From: Moraxellaceae bacterium
GTDB taxonomy: Bacteria > Pseudomonadota > Gammaproteobacteria > Pseudomonadales > Moraxellaceae
DNA length: 12,107 nucleotides
Assembly (NCBI GenBank): GCA_003543245.1
Contig: DPJB01000002.1
Span: forward strand, 14,813-26,919
Direction of reading: 5' to 3'
In this document: one piece after another, positions 5,678 to 12,107 of the stretch
How the letters are laid out: every line of letters starts with the position of its first letter
Numbering within the stretch: the first letter of the stretch is position 1
The notes under the pieces: model-generated
What the model was told of the DNA's origin: nothing
What the model saw: the letters and a program-made list of their open reading frames with translations, nothing else
Databases searched by the model: none
Position numbers and translations under genes: made by a program

Positions 5678-6229
5678 ATGGAACTGATGATTGCCTTATT
5701 GGTGGGTATCGGACTGGCAGCCGCGGCCGGCCTGCGCATATTCCTGCCGCTGTTCGGACTGGCGCTGGGCAGCTGGCTGAATTACATCCCCGTGCAGGGA
5801 GACATGGTCTGGCTGGCAACTCCCGCTGCCGTTGTGGCACTGGGTGCCGCCACCATACTGGAAATAGGCGGATATTATTTTCCGCTGGTGGATCACCTGC
5901 TGGACACGGTTGCCGCACCGGGCGCAATCATTGCCGGCACCTTGATGACGGCATCGCTGATCACGGGAATCGACCAACCGATGCTGCAGTGGTCACTGGC
6001 ACTGATTGCCGGTGGTGGAACGGCCGGCATCGTGCAGGCAGGCAGCATGCTTGCACGCGCCACATCAACAGCAACCACAGGCGGGCTGGGCAACCCCGTC
6101 GTTGCAACCGGCGAATGGCTTGGCTCACTGGCCCTGACCCTCACGGCAATCCTTGCCCCATTGCTGATTGTGCTGGCCCTTGCCGGACTGGGTCTCTGGG
6201 CATGGCGTCGCCGTATCAGCTCACGCTAA
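5678..6229 (+). CDS. DUF4126-type integral membrane protein
   Basis: The 183-residue protein is strongly hydrophobic with about four to five membrane segments (roughly residues 3-34, 46-65, 80-98, 104-122, 148-174), ending in the positive tail RRRISSR, presumably cytoplasmic. The opening GLAAAAGLRIFLPLFGLAL and the segment TTGGLGNPVVATGEW fit what I recall of the DUF4126 family, whose function is unknown. GGAG lies seven bases before the ATG. It is transcribed divergently from the LON-domain gene and ends ten bases from the end of the phospholipase gene, so it appears to be a single-gene unit. Confidence 0.85.
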   Translation: MELMIALLVGIGLAAAAGLRIFLPLFGLALGSWLNYIPVQGDMVWLATPAAVVALGAATILEIGGYYFPLVDHLLDTVAAPGAIIAGTLMTASLITGIDQPMLQWSLALIAGGGTAGIVQAGSMLARATSTATTGGLGNPVVATGEWLGSLALTLTAILAPLLIVLALAGLGLWAWRRRISSR

Positions 6230-6239
6230 GACCGCCCAA

Positions 6240-8468
6240 TCAGAAATTGACCCCAAGTGCCATGTAGACCGCCATCTCATTGTCGCTGCCAAATGCACCC
6301 AGCAAATAAAGCGGACCGATAAACGTATCCGCCGCCAGATATGCGCCTGCCGACCAGAGCAGGTCCCGCGCATCCGGCACATCAAAAAGATCGTTCTCCC
6401 ATCCCCAGCCAGACTCCAGCAAGCCGCCCGCATAAACACCCTTGCCAACCAGGCCAGGCAACTGCGCAATCTGTCGATAATACTGGGCACGTCCATAGAT
6501 CTGGTTGGGCGTATCAATACGGCCTGACGGCATGGCACTCAGGTTGAAAAGGCCACCCAGACGCACATTTTCATGGAAGGGCATATCCGTACCCAGACTG
6601 CTGGCAGCCCTGCCCACCAGCAACAGCGTGTTGGCATCCGACGTAAAGGCCTGCCGCCCTTCCAGCAACAACCGCGAGTAGGAGTCATCGGCGCCCAGAT
6701 CATCCGCAGACTCGTAGAAATTCACTCGTACCAGCCCGCCATGGTGCGGAAAGCTCACGTTATCCAGCTGATCCAGCGTGAGCTTGAAGGTGTAACCACC
6801 CCGGTCAAAGCTCTGGCCCTCTACTACCGGATCATCCTCGCCATCCACGCGCCCGCGGCCGGTCAACGCTCCCACACGCAACTCACCCCAGCGACCAAAA
6901 ACAGACCCGAATTCCATGCCGGTATCAATCGTTTTCAGCACATAGGAAAACGGCAGCTGGCCATCCAGACTTGAGTCCCGATAATCACTGCGATAACTGA
7001 AATACGGCGCCACAAAGAATTCTGAACCCAGACTGGCCGGCTGATACCACTCACTGTAAAGCGCCTTGTCACGACCAATTTCCACATCGGTTCGCCACTC
7101 CGCATCCAGCCGGTTTAACCAGGCCCTGCGCAAGGAGGCCAGCGCCGTGAACTCGGCATCCCCCTGAAAGTCGGAATAAAGGGAGAGGCCGAAGCGCACA
7201 AAATCACGCCCCGGCTTTTCCTCCGGAATCACATGCAGAACCGATTTCCCTTCTTCGGCCGGCAGGACGTCATAACTGATTCTGGAGAAATCACCACGCG
7301 CAAATACCTCATCAATGCGTTGATGCAGGGCAGCAGCATCCAGCACCTGATCGTGACGCACATCCAGCAACGACTGCAGCACCCGTGGGTTGACCCACCG
7401 GGTTTTTTCCATTGTCACCTGCTGAAGCCTGTGGACAGGGTGACGACGCAACTGCACAGCCCGCTTCCACGCATCATAGCTCGCCTGATCCAGCTGATAC
7501 GGCAGCAGTTTTTCTTCATTAAGCGCCACTGCCTCCTCACCTATCCGGATCAGATCGTCAACTTTTCCAAAGTCGGCGGGGGAATACCCCTGCAAGGCAG
7601 GCGAAATCAGGATGTCCTGCTCCTGAATGGCAGCCAGTGACTCGTTCATGCTGCGCTGCATGCTGACGTTGACTGCCTGGGTTCCATAATCAAGGACCGA
7701 CTTCATCTCGTCTGCCTTGAAAATGGGCGTCGATACATCCACCGCAATGACGACATCACCACACAGGTCATGCGCCACATTGACCGGCAGGTTATTGGCA
7801 ATACCGCCATCCACCAGCAGATGATTCTTGTAGGGAATAGGCGGAAACACACCAGGAATCGTCATGCTGGCACGCATGGTTTCAGCCAGCATGCCTTCAC
7901 TCAGGATCACCGCATCGCCGGTCACTATATCCGTACCAACCGCACGAAACGGAATCGGCAGATCATCAAAGTCAACGGCGTGGGTGGCGTCCGTCAGGTC
8001 TCGAAAAAAAAGACCGATGTTCTGTACGCCAACAAAGTTTCGAGGCGGCAACAACTGAAGCCCCTTCAGCGTCAGCGTAAAATCAAAATAACTCTGGAAG
8101 TCCTCACTCTTGCGAAAATAGGGAATGTCACTCCGGCGCGGCTTGTCCGAGAATATATAGGCCCAGTCCGCCGCCCTGACCATGCGCTCGACATCGGCCA
8201 CAGACGTTCCCGACGCAAAGGCTCCACCGGCAATCGCACCCATGCTGGTCCCGGCAATGCAATCATAGGGCACACGCAAACGATCAAGCGCTTTCAACAC
8301 CCCCACGTGCGCCAGACCGCGCGCGCCACCCCCCGACAGTGCCAATCCAATCCTGGGCCGCTCCGCTACCGCCGCCTTACCCTCTGCCGTCGCAGGCTCT
8401 GCCTGGGTCAGGGATGCTGCCAGCAGCAGTGCAACGGCAAAACTGTCTGTCATCCTGCGCATCATCAT
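6240..8468 (-). CDS. Patatin-like phospholipase with outer-membrane barrel (PlpD-like, type Vd autotransporter)
   Basis: The protein has 742 residues. A signal peptide is seen at residues 1-23 (RR, hydrophobic core VALLLAASL, TQA). The patatin domain, about 37-330, has the oxyanion motif SGGGARG (45-51), the nucleophile Ser75 in GTSMG and the catalytic Asp220 in DGG. A POTRA-like segment follows (about 350-420), then a beta-rich barrel of about 320 residues ending in a terminal Phe, the usual outer-membrane insertion signal. This layout matches PlpD of Pseudomonas aeruginosa, a lipase exported by its own barrel. The start has only a weak G-rich site (GGGG); ATGs at 8465, 8462 and 8453 are alternatives. 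It follows radA by 15 bases on the same strand and converges with the DUF4126 gene. Confidence 0.93.
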   Translation of the reverse strand: MMMRRMTDSFAVALLLAASLTQAEPATAEGKAAVAERPRIGLALSGGGARGLAHVGVLKALDRLRVPYDCIAGTSMGAIAGGAFASGTSVADVERMVRAADWAYIFSDKPRRSDIPYFRKSEDFQSYFDFTLTLKGLQLLPPRNFVGVQNIGLFFRDLTDATHAVDFDDLPIPFRAVGTDIVTGDAVILSEGMLAETMRASMTIPGVFPPIPYKNHLLVDGGIANNLPVNVAHDLCGDVVIAVDVSTPIFKADEMKSVLDYGTQAVNVSMQRSMNESLAAIQEQDILISPALQGYSPADFGKVDDLIRIGEEAVALNEEKLLPYQLDQASYDAWKRAVQLRRHPVHRLQQVTMEKTRWVNPRVLQSLLDVRHDQVLDAAALHQRIDEVFARGDFSRISYDVLPAEEGKSVLHVIPEEKPGRDFVRFGLSLYSDFQGDAEFTALASLRRAWLNRLDAEWRTDVEIGRDKALYSEWYQPASLGSEFFVAPYFSYRSDYRDSSLDGQLPFSYVLKTIDTGMEFGSVFGRWGELRVGALTGRGRVDGEDDPVVEGQSFDRGGYTFKLTLDQLDNVSFPHHGGLVRVNFYESADDLGADDSYSRLLLEGRQAFTSDANTLLLVGRAASSLGTDMPFHENVRLGGLFNLSAMPSGRIDTPNQIYGRAQYYRQIAQLPGLVGKGVYAGGLLESGWGWENDLFDVPDARDLLWSAGAYLAADTFIGPLYLLGAFGSDNEMAVYMALGVNF

Positions 8469-8483
8469 CCCCGACCTGGCGGC

Positions 8484-9836
8484 TCAGACCGCCTCAAGCG
8501 CTTCGTGCAAACGCCCGACCGCCACAATTTCCAGCCCCTCGATAGCCTGCTTTGGCACATTACCCTTGGGCACAATGGCGCGTTTGAAGCCGTGCTTGGC
8601 CGCCTCCTTCAGACGTTCCTGTCCATTGGTCACCGGCCTTATTTCTCCGGACAACCCGACCTCCCCAAACACCACCAGATCATTCGGCAAGGCCTGGCCG
8701 CGCAAACTGGATGTCACTGCCAGCAGCAGTGCGAGATCGGAGCCGGTTTCCATCACACGCACACCACCGACCACATTCACAAACACATCCTGTCCCACGG
8801 TGGCTATGCCACCATGACGATGCAGCACCGCCAGCAACATGGCCAGCCTGTTCTGGTCCAACCCCACGGCAACACGGCGCGGATTGCCATACGACTCATC
8901 CACCAGCGCCTGCACCTCCACCAGCAAGGGGCGCGTACCTTCACGCGTCACCATCACGATGGAACCGGGAATGGCTTCACTATGACGTGACAGGAAAATG
9001 GCTGAGGGATTACTGACTTCACGCAGGCCGCGATCCGTCATGGCAAAAACCCCAAGCTCGTTAACAGCACCAAAACGGTTTTTTACCGCGCGAATCACCC
9101 GGAACCGCGAATCTGCCTCGCCTTCGAAATACAGCACGCAATCCACCATGTGCTCAAGCACACGCGGCCCCGCCAGTGCGCCTTCCTTGGTGACATGCCC
9201 CACCAGAAACAGGGCACAGCCGGAATGCTTGGCAAAGCGGGTGAGCAATGCGGCGGATTCACGAATCTGCGAAACACCACCGGGCGCCGACTGCAATGCC
9301 TCGGTAAAAATCGTCTGGATGGAATCCACCACCAGCACACGCGGCTTTTGCTCACGCGCGGTGGCAATAATGTTTTCCACGCAGGTCTCCGCCATCAGGC
9401 GCAGATGCCCCATCGGCAACTCAAGACGCTTGGCCCGCATGGCAACCTGCCCCAGCGACTCTTCGCCCGTCACATACAGTGCCGGCATGCCTTCTGCCAG
9501 ATGCGTCAGTGTCTGCAACAGGATGGTGGACTTGCCAATACCCGGGTCGCCACCGATCAGCACCACCGAACCGGCCACCAGACCACCACCCAATACCCGG
9601 TCCAGTTCCGACAACCCGGAGGGGAAGCGGGACTCGGCATCAACCTTCACATCCCCCAGCACCGTGACCCTGGCTACCTGTCCGGCATAACCGCCGGAAC
9701 GCGGTCCCTTGGGCGCTGCTTCACGCAGGATTTCAGTAAGGGTGTTCCATTCGCCACACTCGCCACACTGACCCGCCCACTTCGGAAACTCCGAGCCACA
9801 TGACGTGCAGGCATACAGGTTCTTGTTCTTGCTCAT
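8484..9836 (-). CDS. radA: DNA repair protein RadA (Sms)
   Basis: The protein has 450 residues. It has an N-terminal C4 zinc finger (Cys10, 13, 24, 27), a RecA-like ATPase core with Walker A GGDPGIGKST (95-104) and Walker B VLVVD (167-171), and the RadA-specific KNRFG motif (252-256). The C-terminal Lon-protease-like domain carries DVFVNVVGGVRV and FGEVGLSGEIRPV. RadA promotes branch migration and strand exchange during recombinational repair. I choose the ATG at 9836, which gives the usual M(A/S)K opening just before the zinc finger; the ATG at 9851 would add five residues and sit about eight bases from the likely transcription start. All key residues are present. It is the first gene of a two-gene unit with the phospholipase gene. 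Confidence 0.97.
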   Translation of the reverse strand: MSKNKNLYACTSCGSEFPKWAGQCGECGEWNTLTEILREAAPKGPRSGGYAGQVARVTVLGDVKVDAESRFPSGLSELDRVLGGGLVAGSVVLIGGDPGIGKSTILLQTLTHLAEGMPALYVTGEESLGQVAMRAKRLELPMGHLRLMAETCVENIIATAREQKPRVLVVDSIQTIFTEALQSAPGGVSQIRESAALLTRFAKHSGCALFLVGHVTKEGALAGPRVLEHMVDCVLYFEGEADSRFRVIRAVKNRFGAVNELGVFAMTDRGLREVSNPSAIFLSRHSEAIPGSIVMVTREGTRPLLVEVQALVDESYGNPRRVAVGLDQNRLAMLLAVLHRHGGIATVGQDVFVNVVGGVRVMETGSDLALLLAVTSSLRGQALPNDLVVFGEVGLSGEIRPVTNGQERLKEAAKHGFKRAIVPKGNVPKQAIEGLEIVAVGRLHEALEAV

Positions 9837-9865
9837 GACATCCGGTTTCATAAAAATCTGACCGG

Positions 9866-9871
9866 ATTGTA
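9866..9871 (-). promoter_or_regulatory. Possible -10 element for radA
   Basis: TACAAT on the minus strand (complement of 9866-9871) matches the -10 consensus at five of six positions and lies between the upstream terminator and radA. No good -35 box is visible 16-18 bases upstream. It would start transcription near 9859, which favours the 9836 start codon over 9851. Confidence 0.3.
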
Positions 9872-9899
9872 GGCACAGGCCTGCTTAAAAGACACGCAT

Positions 9900-9924
9900 A
9901 AAAAAACCCCGCTGGATGGCGGGG
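9900..9924 (-). terminator. Strong intrinsic terminator ahead of radA
   Basis: On the minus strand CCCCGC and GCGGGG form a perfect 6-bp GC stem with a six-base loop (9907-9924), followed directly by seven T residues (complement of 9900-9906). It ends transcription coming from the membrane-protein gene and separates it from radA. Confidence 0.88.
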
Positions 9925-9926
9925 TC

Positions 9927-9948
9927 GGTCCGTGGCTAAACGCGGACC
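9927..9948. repeat. Second inverted repeat next to the terminator
   Basis: GGTCCG (9927-9932) and CGGACC (9943-9948) are perfect reverse complements with a ten-base loop, two bases from the terminator stem. It lies within the 3' untranslated region of the membrane-protein gene and may stabilise its mRNA or assist termination. It shows no clover-leaf and is not a tRNA. Confidence 0.45.
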
Positions 9949-9999
9949 ATTACGCGGTTTTCACCGCTCCATCGCTTGCATCATCTCCGTCTCGAGAAC

Positions 10000-10551
10000 T
10001 CAAAGATGACGTGGGCGAAACTCGGCCCGTGTTGCAAATACCTCAGTGCCCGCATCATCCTCAGCCTCGAAGCGTGCCTCCGGGTGACGATGATGCATTA
10101 CCTCCTTCAAATGCCGCGCCTTTGCGGCCTCACGGACATTGATCACCATCAGGTATTTCCCTGAGGCAATCGCCTGGTGAAAGGGCTCCAGCTTGTAGTT
10201 CTCATGGCTGATGCCCACCATGCCCCCGACCCAGGCGCCAAAGCACCCGATGAGGACAGATACGAAAAGGAAGGCACCGAGGCTCATGGACAATCCCAGC
10301 GGCTGTGCAATGACAATCCACACTGCAAACAGTAATCCCGCCAGTCCTCCAACCAATGCGCCCCTTTCTCCCGAATGAACAAAGTCGGTTTCCTCCATGA
10401 CAGATGCATCATGAAGGTGATGCCGACGCACGCCGTCATGATCACGACTCACAATGTAGTAACCATTGTTGTCGATATTCAGTGAGGCCAGCGTGGAGGC
10501 CATTGCCTCGGCGGTTTCAACCTTGTCCGTCAGGTAATAAAGTGTGCGCAT
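10000..10551 (-). CDS. Small membrane protein of unknown function with two central hydrophobic segments
   Basis: With the start at 10551 the protein has 183 residues. That start is preferred over 10558-10560 because GAGG lies nine bases upstream of it but is directly adjacent to the earlier ATG. A soluble N-terminal domain (1-62; MRTLYYLTDKVETAEAMAS looks like a ferredoxin-fold strand-helix opening) precedes two Gly-rich membrane segments (about 63-84 and 88-114). A soluble C-terminal part follows with KYLMVINV, a His/Arg-rich stretch and an acidic stretch. It resembles small pseudomonad proteins sometimes labelled DUF1269-like; I recall this only loosely. It is probably an inner-membrane protein, transcribed alone between alr and the terminator at 9900-9924. 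Function unknown. Confidence 0.85.
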   Translation of the reverse strand: MRTLYYLTDKVETAEAMASTLASLNIDNNGYYIVSRDHDGVRRHHLHDASVMEETDFVHSGERGALVGGLAGLLFAVWIVIAQPLGLSMSLGAFLFVSVLIGCFGAWVGGMVGISHENYKLEPFHQAIASGKYLMVINVREAAKARHLKEVMHHRHPEARFEAEDDAGTEVFATRAEFRPRHL

Positions 10552-10627
10552 GATCTTCATCCTCAGTGCCTTGCATTTTCAGCATAGCGCCTCCGGATGA
10601 ATGCGTTAGACAGATTGGAAGCATATG

Positions 10628-10644
10628 AAAACGGGCTTAGCCCG
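10628..10644 (-). terminator. Weak intrinsic terminator downstream of alr
   Basis: On the minus strand CGGGC and GCCCG pair around a three-base loop (10632-10644), followed by four T residues (complement of 10628-10631). It lies 33 bases past the alr stop and would end the dnaB-alr transcript before the membrane-protein gene. The short stem and T run make it a weak example. The rest of 10561-10677 shows no clear promoter. Confidence 0.55.
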
Positions 10645-10677
10645 AGGCAGGCTATACAACAGCTCTACGCCGTGCGC

Positions 10678-11760
10678 TCAGAGCGTCTCGCGTTCGACGC
10701 GTGCCGTTAACCTGCAGAAAAGCTCATAACTGATGGTGCCGGCACACGCTGCCACTTCATCTGCCGACAATCCCTCGCCCCACAGTACGCAGGGGTCGCC
10801 AACCTCTGCGGGCAGGCTTCCCAGGTCCACCGTGATCATGTCCATGGAGACACGGCCCGCCAGGGGTACGCGCACGCCGTTCACCAGCACCGGGGTACCA
10901 CTGACTGCATGGCGGGGATAACCATCGCCGTACCCGACGGCCACTACGCCGATACGGGTGTCCTGTGGTGCCACCCAGCTTGCGCCGTAACCAACCGCTT
11001 CGCCGGCCTTGAGTTCACGTACCGCGATCAGGCGGGAGCGTAATGTCATCACCGGGCGCAGGCCCAGCGACTCGGCGCTGCGATCCGCAAACGGCGAGCA
11101 GCCATACAGCATGATGCCGGGGCGCACCCAGCTGCCCTGCGCCTGGGGCCAGGCCAGAATGGCGGCGGAATTGGCCAGACTGTCCGGCACCGCATTGCCG
11201 GTTTCAGCCTGCAGCGACTGCTGCAGGGCACGAAAAGTTTCCAGTTGATGCAGGGTCTGTGCAGAGCCCGGTTCGTCTGCAGACGCAAAATGGGTAATCA
11301 GCCCGACAGAGCGCACCCCCGGCAACGCCTGCAACCGACGATATGCATCAGGCACCTGCTCTGGCGCAAAGCCCAGTCGATGCATTCCGGTATCAATCTT
11401 GAGCCAGACATCCACCGGTGTCGCCGCCGGCACTGCTTCCAGCAACCGCAACTGGAGGTCCTGATGCACGACGAGAGTGAACTGATGGCGCACCACCTCG
11501 GCCATTTCCTCTGCCGAGAACACACCTTCAAGCAGCGTGACCGGTTGCCGGATACCGGCGGCCCGCAAGGCCAGCGCCTCTTCCAGAAAGGCCACGCCAA
11601 AACCGTCCGCCGCCAGGGCCTCTGCCACCAGCAAGGCGCCATGACCATAGGCATCCGCCTTCACCATGGCCAGCACCCGTGAGCCCGGCATCAGGTCACG
11701 CACCCGCTGCAGGTTATGCTGCAATGCCCCACGATTGATGTGAAGGACAGCGTCACGCAT
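10678..11760 (-). CDS. alr: Alanine racemase
   Basis: The protein has 360 residues, the usual length for the family. Lys34 in AMVKADAYGHG forms the Schiff base with pyridoxal phosphate, and Tyr258 in AVGYGASW is the likely second catalytic base. The motifs KIDTGMHRLGF, RPGIMLYG, VGYGDGYPRH and RVSMDM complete the fold-type III barrel plus C-terminal beta domain. It converts L-alanine to D-alanine for peptidoglycan synthesis in the cytoplasm. The start shares one base with the dnaB stop (TGATG), so translation is coupled to dnaB, a neighbourhood common in gammaproteobacteria. A catabolic dadX role is less likely, as no dadA is near. Confidence 0.96.
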   Translation of the reverse strand: MRDAVLHINRGALQHNLQRVRDLMPGSRVLAMVKADAYGHGALLVAEALAADGFGVAFLEEALALRAAGIRQPVTLLEGVFSAEEMAEVVRHQFTLVVHQDLQLRLLEAVPAATPVDVWLKIDTGMHRLGFAPEQVPDAYRRLQALPGVRSVGLITHFASADEPGSAQTLHQLETFRALQQSLQAETGNAVPDSLANSAAILAWPQAQGSWVRPGIMLYGCSPFADRSAESLGLRPVMTLRSRLIAVRELKAGEAVGYGASWVAPQDTRIGVVAVGYGDGYPRHAVSGTPVLVNGVRVPLAGRVSMDMITVDLGSLPAEVGDPCVLWGEGLSADEVAACAGTISYELFCRLTARVERETL

Positions 11761-12107
11761 CAGTCTTCATCCTCGCGACGGTCGCGATAGTATTCGGGTG
11801 CCAGATCCTCGAAGCGCAGGTACTTGCCGAGGAAGGCCAGACGCACCTTGCCGATGGGACCGTTACGCTGCTTGCCGATGATGATTTCTGCCGTGCCCTT
11901 GTCCTCGGACTCCGGGTTGTAGACCTCGTCACGGTAGATGAACATGATGACGTCGGCGTCCTGCTCGATAGCACCGGACTCACGCAGGTCGGACATTACC
12001 GGACGCTTGTTGGGGCGCTGTTCCAGCGAGCGGTTAAGCTGCGACAGTGCAACCACCGGGCAGTTCATCTCCTTCGCCAGGCCCTTCAGCGAGCGCGAGA
12101 TTTCCGA
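11760..12107 (-). CDS. dnaB: Replicative DNA helicase DnaB, C-terminal 115 residues, 5' part cut by window edge
   Basis: The frame is open to the right edge and shows the conserved end of the DnaB RecA-like helicase domain. VVALSQLNRSLEQRP is followed by the arginine-containing segment MSDLRESGAIEQDADV, then MFIYRDEVYNP, AEIIIGKQRNGP and FLGKYLRFED. Walker motifs lie outside the window. DnaB unwinds DNA at the replication fork as a hexamer. The acidic tail REDED ends in a TGA that overlaps the alr start by one base. There is no sign of an intein in the visible part. Confidence 0.97.
   Translation of the reverse strand, partial: SEISRSLKGLAKEMNCPVVALSQLNRSLEQRPNKRPVMSDLRESGAIEQDADVIMFIYRDEVYNPESEDKGTAEIIIGKQRNGPIGKVRLAFLGKYLRFEDLAPEYYRDRREDED

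Noticed and set aside
5592..5927. Upstream extension of the LON-domain frame by 112 codons.
   Set aside because: It crosses the intergenic region and lies antisense to the DUF4126 gene. The family signature and a good ribosome binding site both sit at the 5591 start.
7770..8990. Plus-strand open frame of 406 codons.
   Set aside because: It is antisense to the clearly assigned phospholipase and radA genes, is rich in His, Gln, Arg and Pro, has no recognisable domain and fits a shadow frame of GC-rich coding DNA.
9927..9948. Possible tRNA or small structured RNA gene.
   Set aside because: There is one stem only, with no D, anticodon or T arms.

Overview
This window looks like chromosomal DNA from a GC-rich gammaproteobacterium. 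The lineage hint comes from the dnaB-alr pair, the radA and HIT sequences, a PlpD-like patatin autotransporter and an acyl-CoA-binding protein. Together they fit a marine or hydrocarbonoclastic relative of Alcanivorax or Pseudomonas; that assignment is from memory and no search was run. I see no rRNA, tRNA, CRISPR array, insertion sequence or phage gene.

Left part (1-2435, all minus strand). A TetR-family repressor, a 151-residue protein of unknown function and a GMC flavoprotein oxidoreductase (cut by the window edge) form a tight operon. It reads leftward from an AT-rich control region at about 1895-1946, which holds a perfect 16-bp palindrome. The unknown protein and the oxidoreductase overlap by ATGA. 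The oxidoreductase carries a ferredoxin-like CX2CX2CX3C motif. To the right lies a gene for acyl-CoA-binding protein with its own promoter candidate. The non-coding stretch between acbP and the TetR gene contains a terminator-like hairpin and a two-level inverted repeat.

Central part (2436-6239). After a gene-poor stretch with one doubtful small reading frame, three overlapping plus-strand genes encode a tartronate-semialdehyde-reductase-type dehydrogenase (glxR-like), a hydroxypyruvate-isomerase-type enzyme (hyi-like) and a HIT-family nucleotide hydrolase. The first two are an enzyme pair of hydroxypyruvate/tartronate-semialdehyde (or the related four-carbon acid sugar) metabolism. Next come a LON-substrate-binding-domain protein (minus) and, divergent from it, a DUF4126-type membrane protein (plus).

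Right part (6240-12107, all minus strand). Reading leftward from the right edge: the end of replicative helicase dnaB, overlapped by alanine racemase alr; a small two-segment membrane protein; a strong intrinsic terminator; radA (recombination branch-migration ATPase); and a 742-residue patatin-like phospholipase with signal peptide, POTRA-like segment and outer-membrane barrel (type Vd secretion). Only 15 bases separate radA from the phospholipase gene.

Most of the right part is ordinary housekeeping sequence. The best candidates for something less described are the TetR/unknown/GMC operon with its control region, the structured intergenic elements around acbP, and the orphan reading frame upstream of glxR.
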